From contig JBBCJA010000012.1 of NCBI GenBank assembly GCA_037189585.1, positions 186,001-250,000 on the forward strand: DNA of 64,000 nucleotides. Direction: 5' to 3'. This document shows, one piece after another, positions 1-7,755 of this stretch; positions within the stretch are counted from its first letter, which is position 1, and every line of letters starts with the position of its first letter. The position numbers and the translations under genes were made by a program. This stretch comes from JAEXNA01 sp037189585. Its GTDB lineage: Bacteria > Vulcanimicrobiota > Xenobia > Xenobiales > JADMJV01. The notes under the pieces are model-generated. The model made no database searches. It was not told where the DNA came from and was given only the letters and a program-made list of their open reading frames with translations.

Positions 1-1342
1 GGGCGGAGAAATTGGCGACTTCCTCGGCACATTCGGCCACCAGCCCTCGATACTGCTGACTGGCCACTCGCAAATGAATCGCGGCCACTCCAAGACCCAG
101 CAACTTGATCGTCCAGGGCACCAGCAGCACCGCTGTCCCAAACCCCAAGCCCGCGCCGAGAGCCCAGTCTAACCTGGAGGGCCGGCCCCGGTGCCCCTCG
201 AGCGCTTGTCTGAGTTCCCGTAAACATGGGGCCAACGTCTCGATCTCCCGGCGGGCCTGCTCGATGTGTAAGGGCTGCACCTCGACCTCCAGGCCCGTCA
301 AATTGGCTGCCATATGATCGGCGTTGATATAAACATCGACCGCGATGGGGGCCGATATCCCCAAATTTCGCCGACCCACCACCACGCCGTGCCGGACCAA
401 CACGACTCGGCTGGCGGTGACCAGCGGACGAAGCCGAGTCGTACCGGTTCGCGAGGTCTGCGAGGTCCGCGACTCCTTCTGAAAACGAAAGGCGACCCGA
501 AGCAGACTCGAGCCGGCCGTTCCCGGAACGATGTCGGGCAAAAAGAAGGGCCGTGGGTCCAGAAAACGATCTCGAAACTTCGAGTTTTGACTGGTGGAAA
601 GTCCCTCTGGCCAGCTCACAGGAGGGAACTCGCTGGAAGTCATGCCCAGAGCGACGGCCAGGAACGCCTCGCTCTCGATACCGGCCAAACTGTCGGCCCG
701 AGCCAGGTCGTCAAGCCTGGTCCCGTCTAAAAAGAGCGGAATGGGACAAGCGCGCGCACGGGCCAGAAGAACTTCATGTTCGGTCTGAATGGCCGCGCCG
801 AATCTCACGAGTCCACCCAGCTTGCCGACCTGCCCAGGTGGATAAGCGATCCCTAGAAGCAGGTCGCTGGTCGTCGCTTCGGGATCAAGCGGCGCCGCGA
901 TCTCCAAACTGACCTCGCCATGGTTGGCTAGGATCCAATGAATCGCCTTTCCCTGGGTTACTCTCGCGACCCAGGGACGGTCCTGGGCCAATCCGAGAAC
1001 TCGAAGCGCCGTGGCCAACTCTTCCACTCCGGGCTGGGCCGCGACTTGAGCCTGAGTCAAACTCAACTCGAAAGCCCTTAAGTCTAGCTGGAAAGGCAAA
1101 GAGAAAGTCATGTGGGTCGCCTTGCCCGTCTGAACGATTCGAAGCTCGGACGCTTTCGCGCGACAAGCCGACTGGACGACTTTAAGAATCCAATCCGCGG
1201 GTTCGGGCAACAGACTGCGAGCAAGCTTTCCAGCCGCTCGTTTTCCGGCCAGAGTGAAAACTCCCTGAGAATCGAGCTGGCCGGCCTCCTCAAAGGAGAG
1301 GATCAGGTTCTCGAGTCCGCCTTGTCCGCCAGATAAACCCAC
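1..1342 (-). CDS. inactive-HSP90-like family protein with C-terminal membrane segment, 3' end beyond window
   Basis: The reading frame is open from a GTG at 1342 to the left edge (447 codons). An in-frame TGA lies three codons upstream of the GTG, which makes this start the most likely one. Residues about 17-70 (LDSQGVFTLAGK, then WILKVVQSACRAK) match the N terminus of the 1406 aa protein at 55970-60190 (FDSTGEFTLDES, then FLMLVVQAAVAAK). That position corresponds to the Asn-box helix of GHKL ATPases, but the Glu and Asn ligands are absent, so ATP binding is unlikely. A later segment (GVVVGRRNLG, ADHMAANLTGLEV) matches the gene at the right edge. A hydrophobic segment around residues 395-425 suggests membrane anchoring. 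The family resemblance is judged by eye and the function is unknown. It lies 40 bp downstream of the TIGR02206 gene on the same strand. Confidence 0.75.
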   Translation of the reverse strand, partial: MGLSGGQGGLENLILSFEEAGQLDSQGVFTLAGKRAAGKLARSLLPEPADWILKVVQSACRAKASELRIVQTGKATHMTFSLPFQLDLRAFELSLTQAQVAAQPGVEELATALRVLGLAQDRPWVARVTQGKAIHWILANHGEVSLEIAAPLDPEATTSDLLLGIAYPPGQVGKLGGLVRFGAAIQTEHEVLLARARACPIPLFLDGTRLDDLARADSLAGIESEAFLAVALGMTSSEFPPVSWPEGLSTSQNSKFRDRFLDPRPFFLPDIVPGTAGSSLLRVAFRFQKESRTSQTSRTGTTRLRPLVTASRVVLVRHGVVVGRRNLGISAPIAVDVYINADHMAANLTGLEVEVQPLHIEQARREIETLAPCLRELRQALEGHRGRPSRLDWALGAGLGFGTAVLLVPWTIKLLGLGVAAIHLRVASQQYRGLVAECAEEVANFSA

Positions 1343-1382
1343 CGCGTTTCAAACTTCGGCGAATGATGGCGCGGCTCCGCTT

Positions 1383-2060
1383 TTACTTTCGCGTCAACAG
1401 CTTCAGCAAAACCGCTACCATGACAAAGAGAAATAGCGCGAATCCCAAAGCGGTCGCGATGTACCACGGCCAGGGGCCCATAAAGTCCACCACCGAGGAG
1501 CCTTCCGGTTTGGCCCTCAGGTAACCGTAGTTCCATCCGAAAAGGGCGTCGAGGGCGCCGACGACTCCCGTATAGAGGAGAAGGCCTCCGAAGGCTTGGC
1601 CGGCCCTTAGAAAGGTCGCCAAGTCGAGATGGTTGTTCTTTCCAATCAGAAAGAAGACTCCGATGACGATCACCGAGTGCCCCACAAAGAACAGAAAGTA
1701 CTCCTTGCTGGGGAATCCGTGCAAAAGGTCCGGCGTGATCATAGCCTGCAATGTACCAGCCAGGCCCCAGTAGGTCACCATCACCAAGGCCCAGGGCTCG
1801 GGACGGAAAAAGCAGAGGACACTCAGCAGAAAAGCGATGTCGCAAAGCCAGAGCGGAAGGTCGTTGTCAGCTTGAAATCCGTCGTCGAGACGAATTAGCC
1901 ACAGAGTCACGGCGAGAACGGCGAAGATCGTCCCGCCGACTCGACCCCAAAGGTCCGCCCTCGCTCCTCGCGCCATGAGATAGGCAAGCCAGGAACAGAC
2001 GGCAACAGCTACCAGAGCCGCCCCATGGTCGACTCCGAATAGGACAAACTGCGGCTTCAC
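1383..2060 (-). CDS. TIGR02206 family integral membrane protein (YwaF-like)
   Basis: The 225 aa product has about six or seven hydrophobic segments. Features typical of the TIGR02206/YwaF family are visible: an N-terminal DHG, a central LPLWLCDIAFLL motif (family form LPLxLCxxA), a GLAGTLQAMITPDL segment and a C-terminal YLRAKP followed by GPWPWYI. The length is normal for the family. The molecular function of the family is unknown; it is an inner-membrane protein. The gene is divergent from the metallopeptidase at 2157 and may be transcribed together with the edge gene ending before position 1. Confidence 0.85.
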   Translation of the reverse strand: MKPQFVLFGVDHGAALVAVAVCSWLAYLMARGARADLWGRVGGTIFAVLAVTLWLIRLDDGFQADNDLPLWLCDIAFLLSVLCFFRPEPWALVMVTYWGLAGTLQAMITPDLLHGFPSKEYFLFFVGHSVIVIGVFFLIGKNNHLDLATFLRAGQAFGGLLLYTGVVGALDALFGWNYGYLRAKPEGSSVVDFMGPWPWYIATALGFALFLFVMVAVLLKLLTRK

Positions 2061-2156
2061 GCTCTGGACTTCTTCCGGCGGGAAGGCTCCTTCCTGCCCT
2101 GTGGGAAATCCTTACCTAGAGAATCATCTTTAGAGTCTTGACTAAGGAGTCTTTCA

Positions 2157-3047
2157 ATGCGCTGGGAAGGACGTCGCGAAAGCGAGAACGTGATCGATCA
2201 GACCGGGGGCGGCTACTCTGGCGGTAGAAGCGGCGGCGGGCGCGGAATGCGCCTTCTCGGAGGCGGAGGCGTGGGGACGCTCGCCATCGCGGGGTTGCTC
2301 TTCTTTCTCGGTTTTTCCCCCGGACAGATCCTCGGTATTATCGCCGGCGGAGGAAATGGTGGTACTCACGTCTCAGCACCGGCGTCACGGGGTAGTACCG
2401 CCGATCCGGAGAAGAAGAAGTTTGTCTCCGTGGTCCTGGCCGACACCGAGGAGGTGTGGAAAGAGCTCTGCGCCCAGAAAGGGATCACCTACAAGGAGCC
2501 TCACCTGGTCCTGTTCGACAACGCGGTGGATTCGGCATGCGGCTACGCCAGCGCCGCGGTCGGGCCGTTCTACTGCCCGCCCGACCAGAATCTCTACCTC
2601 GACCTTAGCTTCTTCGACCAGCTTTCCCGGGACCTTAACGCGCCAGGAGATTTTGCTCAAGCTTACGTGATCGGACATGAGGTCGGGCACCACATTCAGA
2701 ACCTTACTGGTGTCTTGTCCAAGTCCGACCGAGCCAAGCGCGGCATGTCGGAAAAAGAAGCCAACGCCCTGCAGGTTCGAGTGGAACTGCAAGCTGACTA
2801 CTACGCCGGCGTGTGGGCCCATCACGCTCAAAAGCGCTTCAATATTCTCGAACCCGGCGATATCGACGAGGCCCTGCGCGCGGCAAGCTCCATCGGGGAC
2901 GACACACTGCAAAAGAAAAGTCGTGGTTACGTCGTGCCGGACGCCTTCACCCACGGCACCTCCGAGCAACGAACTCGCTGGTTCAAGCGCGGCTTCGAGC
3001 GAGGCGACTGGGAGGGCGGCGACACCTTCAGTCCTGCCCGACCTTGA
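2157..3047 (+). CDS. YpfJ-family neutral zinc metallopeptidase
   Basis: The 296 aa product belongs to the Zn_peptidase/YpfJ family. It has the typical N terminus (MRWEGRRESENV), a glycine-rich stretch, one membrane segment at about residues 36-60, and an extracytoplasmic catalytic domain. The zinc site is HEVGHH near residue 179, with the family ELQADYYAGVWAHH segment about 40 residues later supplying a downstream acidic ligand. Family length is 280-300 aa, so the gene is complete. An AAGGAG ribosome site lies 9 nt before the ATG. The physiological substrate of this family is not established. Confidence 0.93.
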   Translation: MRWEGRRESENVIDQTGGGYSGGRSGGGRGMRLLGGGGVGTLAIAGLLFFLGFSPGQILGIIAGGGNGGTHVSAPASRGSTADPEKKKFVSVVLADTEEVWKELCAQKGITYKEPHLVLFDNAVDSACGYASAAVGPFYCPPDQNLYLDLSFFDQLSRDLNAPGDFAQAYVIGHEVGHHIQNLTGVLSKSDRAKRGMSEKEANALQVRVELQADYYAGVWAHHAQKRFNILEPGDIDEALRAASSIGDDTLQKKSRGYVVPDAFTHGTSEQRTRWFKRGFERGDWEGGDTFSPARP

Positions 3048-3125
3048 CGATCTGTTCTTTTTTTGTTCGCAATTCCGGGAAACACTTCCGCTAAATTCTA
3101 GTCATTAGAATTTTCGGAGGAATCC

Positions 3126-3710
3126 ATGAATATCGTAACTTCCGGCGGCGCCGGCGCTCTTCGCTACACCGCCCCTACCGCACCGGCGGCCTCGCCGGCC
3201 CAAACCAAAGAGAGCAAGGATGAGGAGAACAAGCCCTCGGCCCTCGATGCCTTCTCTTCCGGCGCCAATAAGGGCGCCAATGTCGCCAATACCATTCTGG
3301 GCGCCTGGAACGGCGGAATCGCGGGGGCGTTCACCGGAGGCGCCATCGCCCTCGGAACCAACGTTATCTCAGCGGCCGCCGGCGCTATCACCGGCAGCAA
3401 TCCTTTGAGCTGGACCACCCTTATCGACACCGCCACCTCCACCGGACTGTGGGCTCTCGGTGGCGGAGCTGTCGGGGCGGTGGCCGGCGGCGTGATCCTC
3501 AACAAAACCGGCGACTTCACCGGCGGTATCGGCGCCAACGTGGCTCGCAAACTGGGTGGTAACGAAAACCTCGGACGCGCCATCGGAACTCTGGCTCCCA
3601 GCGTGGCTCTCGGAACCATTGTCGGCACCTCGGTCCTGGGCTGGAACGGTGCGGTCATCGCCTTGGGCGCCGGTGCTATCGGCGGCGGATTGGCTTATCT
3701 CAAAAGCTAA
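3126..3710 (+). CDS. glycine/alanine-rich hypothetical protein with glycine-zipper-like segments
   Basis: The 194 aa product is not recognised. Residues 1-40 are polar, Pro/Ala-rich and probably disordered. The rest is a run of small-residue hydrophobic helices rich in GxxxG and AxxxG spacing, such as GAVGAVAGGV and GAGAIGGGLAYL. This pattern is typical of glycine-zipper proteins that associate with or insert into membranes. No signal peptide is obvious. A good ribosome site (CGGAGGAA) precedes the ATG, and a strong hairpin terminator follows about 20 nt after the stop, so it is probably its own transcription unit. It could be a phage-lysis-like or pore-forming peptide, but nothing here proves that. 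Confidence 0.75.
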   Translation: MNIVTSGGAGALRYTAPTAPAASPAQTKESKDEENKPSALDAFSSGANKGANVANTILGAWNGGIAGAFTGGAIALGTNVISAAAGAITGSNPLSWTTLIDTATSTGLWALGGGAVGAVAGGVILNKTGDFTGGIGANVARKLGGNENLGRAIGTLAPSVALGTIVGTSVLGWNGAVIALGAGAIGGGLAYLKS

Positions 3711-3730
3711 GCAAAGCTCCCGACATGAAA

Positions 3731-3777
3731 ATATGAAAAGGCTCCGGCTCACTTACGACGCGGGGCCTTTTTCATAT
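3731..3777 (+). terminator. hairpin terminator after the glycine-rich gene
   Basis: ATATGAAAAGGC at 3731-3742 pairs with GCCTTTTTCATAT at 3765-3777 with one bulge, and T residues sit in the descending arm. The A-rich left arm makes it potentially bidirectional. Confidence 0.75.
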
Positions 3778-3814
3778 CAGCGAGGCGCTGAGCCTTCCTT
3801 ATCGAAGCACCCTT

Positions 3815-4042
3815 ATGGCTATCAATGGAGTCATCACTGGAAAACTCCGTAACCTTGACCGAGTGATAAACCACCTCAAGACACTGCGACCCCTTGAAGC
3901 GAAAGCCTTGGACGATTGGATCCTTCGAGGGGCGGTGGAGCGAAATCTCCAAGTCGCCGTCGAGATTCTGATCGATGTCTGCCACCGCTCCCAAAGTCAG
4001 CTCAGCCTGGCTGTTTGGTTCTCAAGCCTCGGGTCGCGCTAG
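3815..4042 (+). pseudogene. truncated HepT-type toxin remnant
   Basis: The first ~55 of 75 codons resemble the N-terminal two helices of HepT (DUF86) toxins, including RGAVERNLQVAVEILIDV. After ILIDV the homology stops abruptly and the frame runs into the neighbouring MntA-like gene read out of frame. The catalytic C-terminal half of HepT, which carries the RNxxxH motif, is missing. No ribosome site is visible before the ATG. The simplest reading is one internal deletion that joined the 5' part of hepT to mntA. Toxin activity is not expected. Confidence 0.7.
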
Positions 4043-4394
4043 ACCGGACTCCGACGTTGACATCGGGCTCTTAGTGAGCCAACGGTTAACGACCGAGGAG
4101 CTCTTGGATCTCCAAGTCCAACTGATGCGGGCCACTCACAATGACAGGATCGATCTCAGCTTACTCAATGACGCTTCCAGCATCCTTTGCTTTGAGGTCA
4201 TCTCTGGGCGTAATGTTGTCTGTCGCGACCCAGCACTCCAGGCCGTGTTCTTCTCCGCCATTTGTCGAGACTACGAGCGGGCCCAAGCGATGATAGAGAG
4301 AGGATTTCGCCATCGCCGGGGCTCATTCGAAACTCACTCGGATGTGCCGCGAGTCGACAATGGAACAACATCAACCCCGACCCGCACGACCTGA
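3975..4394 (+). CDS. MntA-like nucleotidyltransferase (antitoxin), probably damaged at both ends
   Basis: The 139 aa frame contains the minimal nucleotidyltransferase motif FGSQASGRA followed by SDVDIG, and then DRIDLSLLND. This is the MntA antitoxin fold, which inactivates HepT by adding AMP units to it. The ~20 residues that normally precede the GS motif are replaced by sequence overlapping the hepT remnant. From about residue 115 the C terminus no longer looks like MntA and overlaps the convergent transglutaminase gene by 61 nt. The metal-binding aspartates are intact, so the domain could still fold. The original stop may have been lost through a deletion or frameshift. Confidence 0.65.
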   Translation: MSATAPKVSSAWLFGSQASGRARPDSDVDIGLLVSQRLTTEELLDLQVQLMRATHNDRIDLSLLNDASSILCFEVISGRNVVCRDPALQAVFFSAICRDYERAQAMIERGFRHRRGSFETHSDVPRVDNGTTSTPTRTT

Positions 4395-5230
4395 GTTCCG
4401 CCACCCACGACCACGCCGCGCATAGGGCTCACGTCATGAAAATCCCGGCCCCAGGCCAAAGTCACGTGCTGGTCGGAGACGATCATGTTGTTGGTCGGGT
4501 CGAGGTCTACCCAACCCAGCGGCGGAGCCCAAACCGAGATCCAGGCGTGACTGGCGTCAGCTCCTTGCAGACGCTCCTGCCCGGGTGGCGGGACGGTCAG
4601 GATGTAGCCGCTGACGTAGCGGCAAGCTAGACCCAGACTGCGCAACGCTCCGATAAAAAGGTGGGCGAAGTCCTGGCAAACACCGCGGCGGGTCCGCAGC
4701 ACCTCCCGCACCGGCGTGGCGATGGTGGTGGCCTCCGGGTCGAAGGTGAACTCGCGATGAATACGAGCCCGAAGATCGCCGGCGGCCTCCAAGACCGGAC
4801 GGCCCGGGGAAAACGACGCGGCCGCGAACTGAGCAAGCTCCGGCGACAGCTCGACCCAGCCGGAGGCGAAGCGAAAGCCGCTGGCCTCTAGACTTTCCGG
4901 GTCCCGTGCGCCGCTCAGCCGCTCGACCACCGCCTCCCAGGACTCTCCGCCCTCAGAATAAGCTCGCGCTTTGACCTCGGCCTCGAACATCACCGTGACG
5001 GTCAACTCCCGGTGGGGCTCCTGCACGGTGAAAAAGCTGACCGGGTTTCCGAAGAAGTCGGTCTGGCGGGCCAAGAACTCAGGCTCTGGATCGACCGAGA
5101 GGCGAGCCTGGCTGAAGCTCTGCCAGGGGCAAGCGCGCGGTTGGCAGTGAATGCGGTTGTAGCTGTTGGCCACCGCGTCGGAGTACGAGTACCGAGTTTG
5201 ATGGCGAACCGAATAGCGGGCCGAGCTCAT
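4334..5230 (-). CDS. transglutaminase-like family protein (third gene of the ATP-grasp/Alpha-E operon)
   Basis: The 298 aa product has the N-terminal beta-rich domain of bacterial transglutaminase-like proteins (YSVRHQTRYSYSDAV) followed by the papain-like core. The catalytic residues are visible: Cys in RRGVCQDFAH, His in ADASHAWISVW and Asp in WVDLDPTNN. Family members are predicted cytoplasmic peptidases or amide-bond enzymes. Its start overlaps the stop of the ATP-grasp/Alpha-E gene by 4 nt, so the two are almost certainly co-translated. Its 3' end overlaps the MntA-like gene by 61 nt, tail to tail. Confidence 0.9.
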   Translation of the reverse strand: MSSARYSVRHQTRYSYSDAVANSYNRIHCQPRACPWQSFSQARLSVDPEPEFLARQTDFFGNPVSFFTVQEPHRELTVTVMFEAEVKARAYSEGGESWEAVVERLSGARDPESLEASGFRFASGWVELSPELAQFAAASFSPGRPVLEAAGDLRARIHREFTFDPEATTIATPVREVLRTRRGVCQDFAHLFIGALRSLGLACRYVSGYILTVPPPGQERLQGADASHAWISVWAPPLGWVDLDPTNNMIVSDQHVTLAWGRDFHDVSPMRGVVVGGGTQVVRVGVDVVPLSTRGTSE

Positions 5231-7755
5231 GGCAGGGCCTCTCTCCCGAAGCCCGCGCTCTGTGATTTCAAGGTCAGATGGGTCAGATACTTGCGAGCCA
5301 GATGATCCGAGATCCCAGGCAGCTCTCGACCCAGGTGGCGCAGTAGGCCGACCAGGTGAGGTCGCCGTCGTGTCTCCCCCACCAACACCAGCTCGGAGAT
5401 GTCCGCCAGCTTCACCCGCGAGACGGCCGAGAGCAAGAGTCGCTCCTCGGGATTAGGAAGCGACAGCTGGGAGCGACCCGGAAGATGTTGGAAGTGAAAC
5501 TGCATCAAAACCAGCTGGTAGGCCACCGAGCGCGGGTTCGACTCGTCGGCTAGTAGAAGGTCCAGGACGGGAGCGACTTGCAGACCCGCCGGATAGCGAC
5601 GCCGGTAGGTCCTGGTCGCGTCGGCGATCTCGAGAATCGCTTCCAGAATCGCGTCCTCGAAGGGGAGTTCGGTGGAAAGGGTACGACGCAATAGCCCGGC
5701 CATCCCGACGGCCCGCTCCAGCCGCCGACCCATCTCCAAGAACCTCCAGCCGTGACTTCGGGTCATGTTCTCGCCGATCAACCCGGAAAAGGCGGCGAAT
5801 CCCATCAGCAACTCTTCTAAGTGGCCCTGGCTCTCTCGCAGCGTTCCCGGCACCCGGCGGCTCATCTCGAAAAGGTGGGTGATCACGCGCCAGCACTCTC
5901 CCGAGATCCGGTCCCGCACGCTGCCGGAGTTGCGCTGCAGATGCTCGGTGATGGCTCGCAGTCCACCGTCAGCTCGAGGGTCTGAAATGAGAGCCAGAAT
6001 ACGGGCTCGACAGGTCGCCCGGTCCACCACTCCTCGATGAGTCCGAGGATCGTGCGCGCCTCCCCCGGCAAGCGACAGAAGGACCGGTGTTTCTAAAGGG
6101 GTTCCGGGACGTCCCTGTTCGTCGAGACGGGTGATGCAGTTGCGCAAGAGACGCGACAGCCCCTCGGCACGTTCAAGGTAGCGCCCCAGCCAGAACAGGT
6201 TGTCGGCCGAACGGCTGGGGATGTCGCCACCGCCACGGGAAAGCTCGATGATGGGTCGCTCCGGATGTGAAAGCGGATTGGGAGCCGCCTCCCCTGAAGG
6301 CTCCACGATCCAGGTGTCCTTGCTTCCCGCACCGCGCTGCAAGGTGGCGACTAGAGAACCCTCCTCGCGAGAGACCAGGGTGAGCGCCCCCGGCATGACC
6401 ACGAAGTCGTCCCCCCGGCGGGTCAGAAAGGTTCGCATGATGATGCGGCGCGGCTCCAAGAGCTCTCCCTGCAAGGTGGGCGCGGTGGAGAGCTTCAACT
6501 GCTCCTGGGCCACGTAGGCCGTCGGATTCTTCAAGATCTCCTCACGCCAGGCTTGTCGAGTCTTAGCTTTCGCCTCACCCAGGAAGGCGGCGCTGTGACC
6601 GATCCCGGGAAAGGTCCGCTTGATCACCAGGTGGTCCAGGTTCTCCAGGACGTAGGCCAGGGATTCCGGCTCTCCGCACCACCAGGTGGGTACGCTGGGG
6701 ATAGCCAGGTCCTGGTCCAAAAACTCGCGACAAAGACGGGGTAGAAAGGCCGAAAGAGCTGGCGTCTCCAGCCAGCTACTGCCCAGCCCGTTGGCCACCA
6801 CCACGTTACCGGCACGGACCGCTTGCACCAATCCGGGAACTCCGATGACGGAATCGGAGCGCAGTTCCAAAGGGTCGCAAAAATCGTCGCGCAGGCGTCG
6901 GAGGATCACGCCGACCGGCTGTAGGCCCTCCAGCAGCTTGAGGTACACGCGATTGTCCCTCACTGTCAGGTCGTCTCCCTGGACCAGGGTGTAGCCCAGA
7001 TATTGGGCCAGGTAAGCATGCTCGAAAAAGGTCTGGTTGGCCGGCCCCGGGGTGAGAAAGACAACCCGGGGCGAGGTGAAGGCGCGCTGAGCCAGCTCCC
7101 CCAGGGTGTCGCGCATGGCTCCGAAGAAGCTCGCCAGCTTCTCCACCTGGGTGGAGCGCATCAGCTCCGGCATCATGCGAGAGACGGCCAGGCGATTCTC
7201 CAGCGCGTAGCCACATCCGGCCGGGGCTTCGGCGCGGTCTCTGAGGACCATCAGCTCTCCCTCGCTGGTCCGAGCCAGATCGACGGCGTGAAGCAGAAGG
7301 CGACATTCCGGAGGGATGGGTAAACCGTGGCAGGGACGCAGGTAGCCAGGATGGCCGTGCACCAGGTCGGGTGGCAGAAGGCCTTCTTTGAGGCAGTGCT
7401 GGTTGCCGTAGACATCCTCCATCAACAGCTCCAGCAAGCGCGCGCGCTGGCGCAGGCCCGACTCGATACGAGCCCACTCGGCGCCTCCCACCAGCATAGG
7501 GAAGGGGTCCAGATGCCAGGGACGGTCCATGCCGTCGTCGGCGCCGTAGACGTTGAAAGTGACGCCGTTTTCCCGAATCAGCTGGCGAACCTGTTCCCAG
7601 CGGCGTGACAACTGGTCGCTTCCAAGCTTCTCCAAGGCTCGTAAAAAGGTGTCCCATCCGGGGCGAAGATGCCCCTCGGCATCCACCATTTCGTCATAGG
7701 AACTTTCTCCCGGGCGGTAGGAGAGCCCCGGCCCGATACCGTGGAGAGTGCTCAT
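5227..7755 (-). CDS. circularly permuted ATP-grasp type 2 / Alpha-E domain fusion protein
   Basis: The 842 aa protein joins two families often encoded by adjacent genes. Residues ~1-490 are a circularly permuted ATP-grasp enzyme (GIGPGLSYRPGESSYDEM start, FNVYGADDG, FLTPGPANQTFFEHAYLA, GLGSSWLETPAL). Residues ~500-830 are an Alpha-E domain (SRSADNLFWLGRYLERAEG, then SHGWRFLEMGRRLERA). Comparative genomics predicts that these enzymes act with transglutaminase-like proteins in making or remodelling small peptides, but no product is proven. It overlaps both neighbours by 4 nt. Confidence 0.93.
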   Translation of the reverse strand: MSTLHGIGPGLSYRPGESSYDEMVDAEGHLRPGWDTFLRALEKLGSDQLSRRWEQVRQLIRENGVTFNVYGADDGMDRPWHLDPFPMLVGGAEWARIESGLRQRARLLELLMEDVYGNQHCLKEGLLPPDLVHGHPGYLRPCHGLPIPPECRLLLHAVDLARTSEGELMVLRDRAEAPAGCGYALENRLAVSRMMPELMRSTQVEKLASFFGAMRDTLGELAQRAFTSPRVVFLTPGPANQTFFEHAYLAQYLGYTLVQGDDLTVRDNRVYLKLLEGLQPVGVILRRLRDDFCDPLELRSDSVIGVPGLVQAVRAGNVVVANGLGSSWLETPALSAFLPRLCREFLDQDLAIPSVPTWWCGEPESLAYVLENLDHLVIKRTFPGIGHSAAFLGEAKAKTRQAWREEILKNPTAYVAQEQLKLSTAPTLQGELLEPRRIIMRTFLTRRGDDFVVMPGALTLVSREEGSLVATLQRGAGSKDTWIVEPSGEAAPNPLSHPERPIIELSRGGGDIPSRSADNLFWLGRYLERAEGLSRLLRNCITRLDEQGRPGTPLETPVLLSLAGGGAHDPRTHRGVVDRATCRARILALISDPRADGGLRAITEHLQRNSGSVRDRISGECWRVITHLFEMSRRVPGTLRESQGHLEELLMGFAAFSGLIGENMTRSHGWRFLEMGRRLERAVGMAGLLRRTLSTELPFEDAILEAILEIADATRTYRRRYPAGLQVAPVLDLLLADESNPRSVAYQLVLMQFHFQHLPGRSQLSLPNPEERLLLSAVSRVKLADISELVLVGETRRRPHLVGLLRHLGRELPGISDHLARKYLTHLTLKSQSAGFGREALP

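Noticed and set aside
3164..3658. A 164-codon minus-strand frame
   Set aside because: It mirrors the glycine-rich gene; the repetitive composition creates the open antisense frame.
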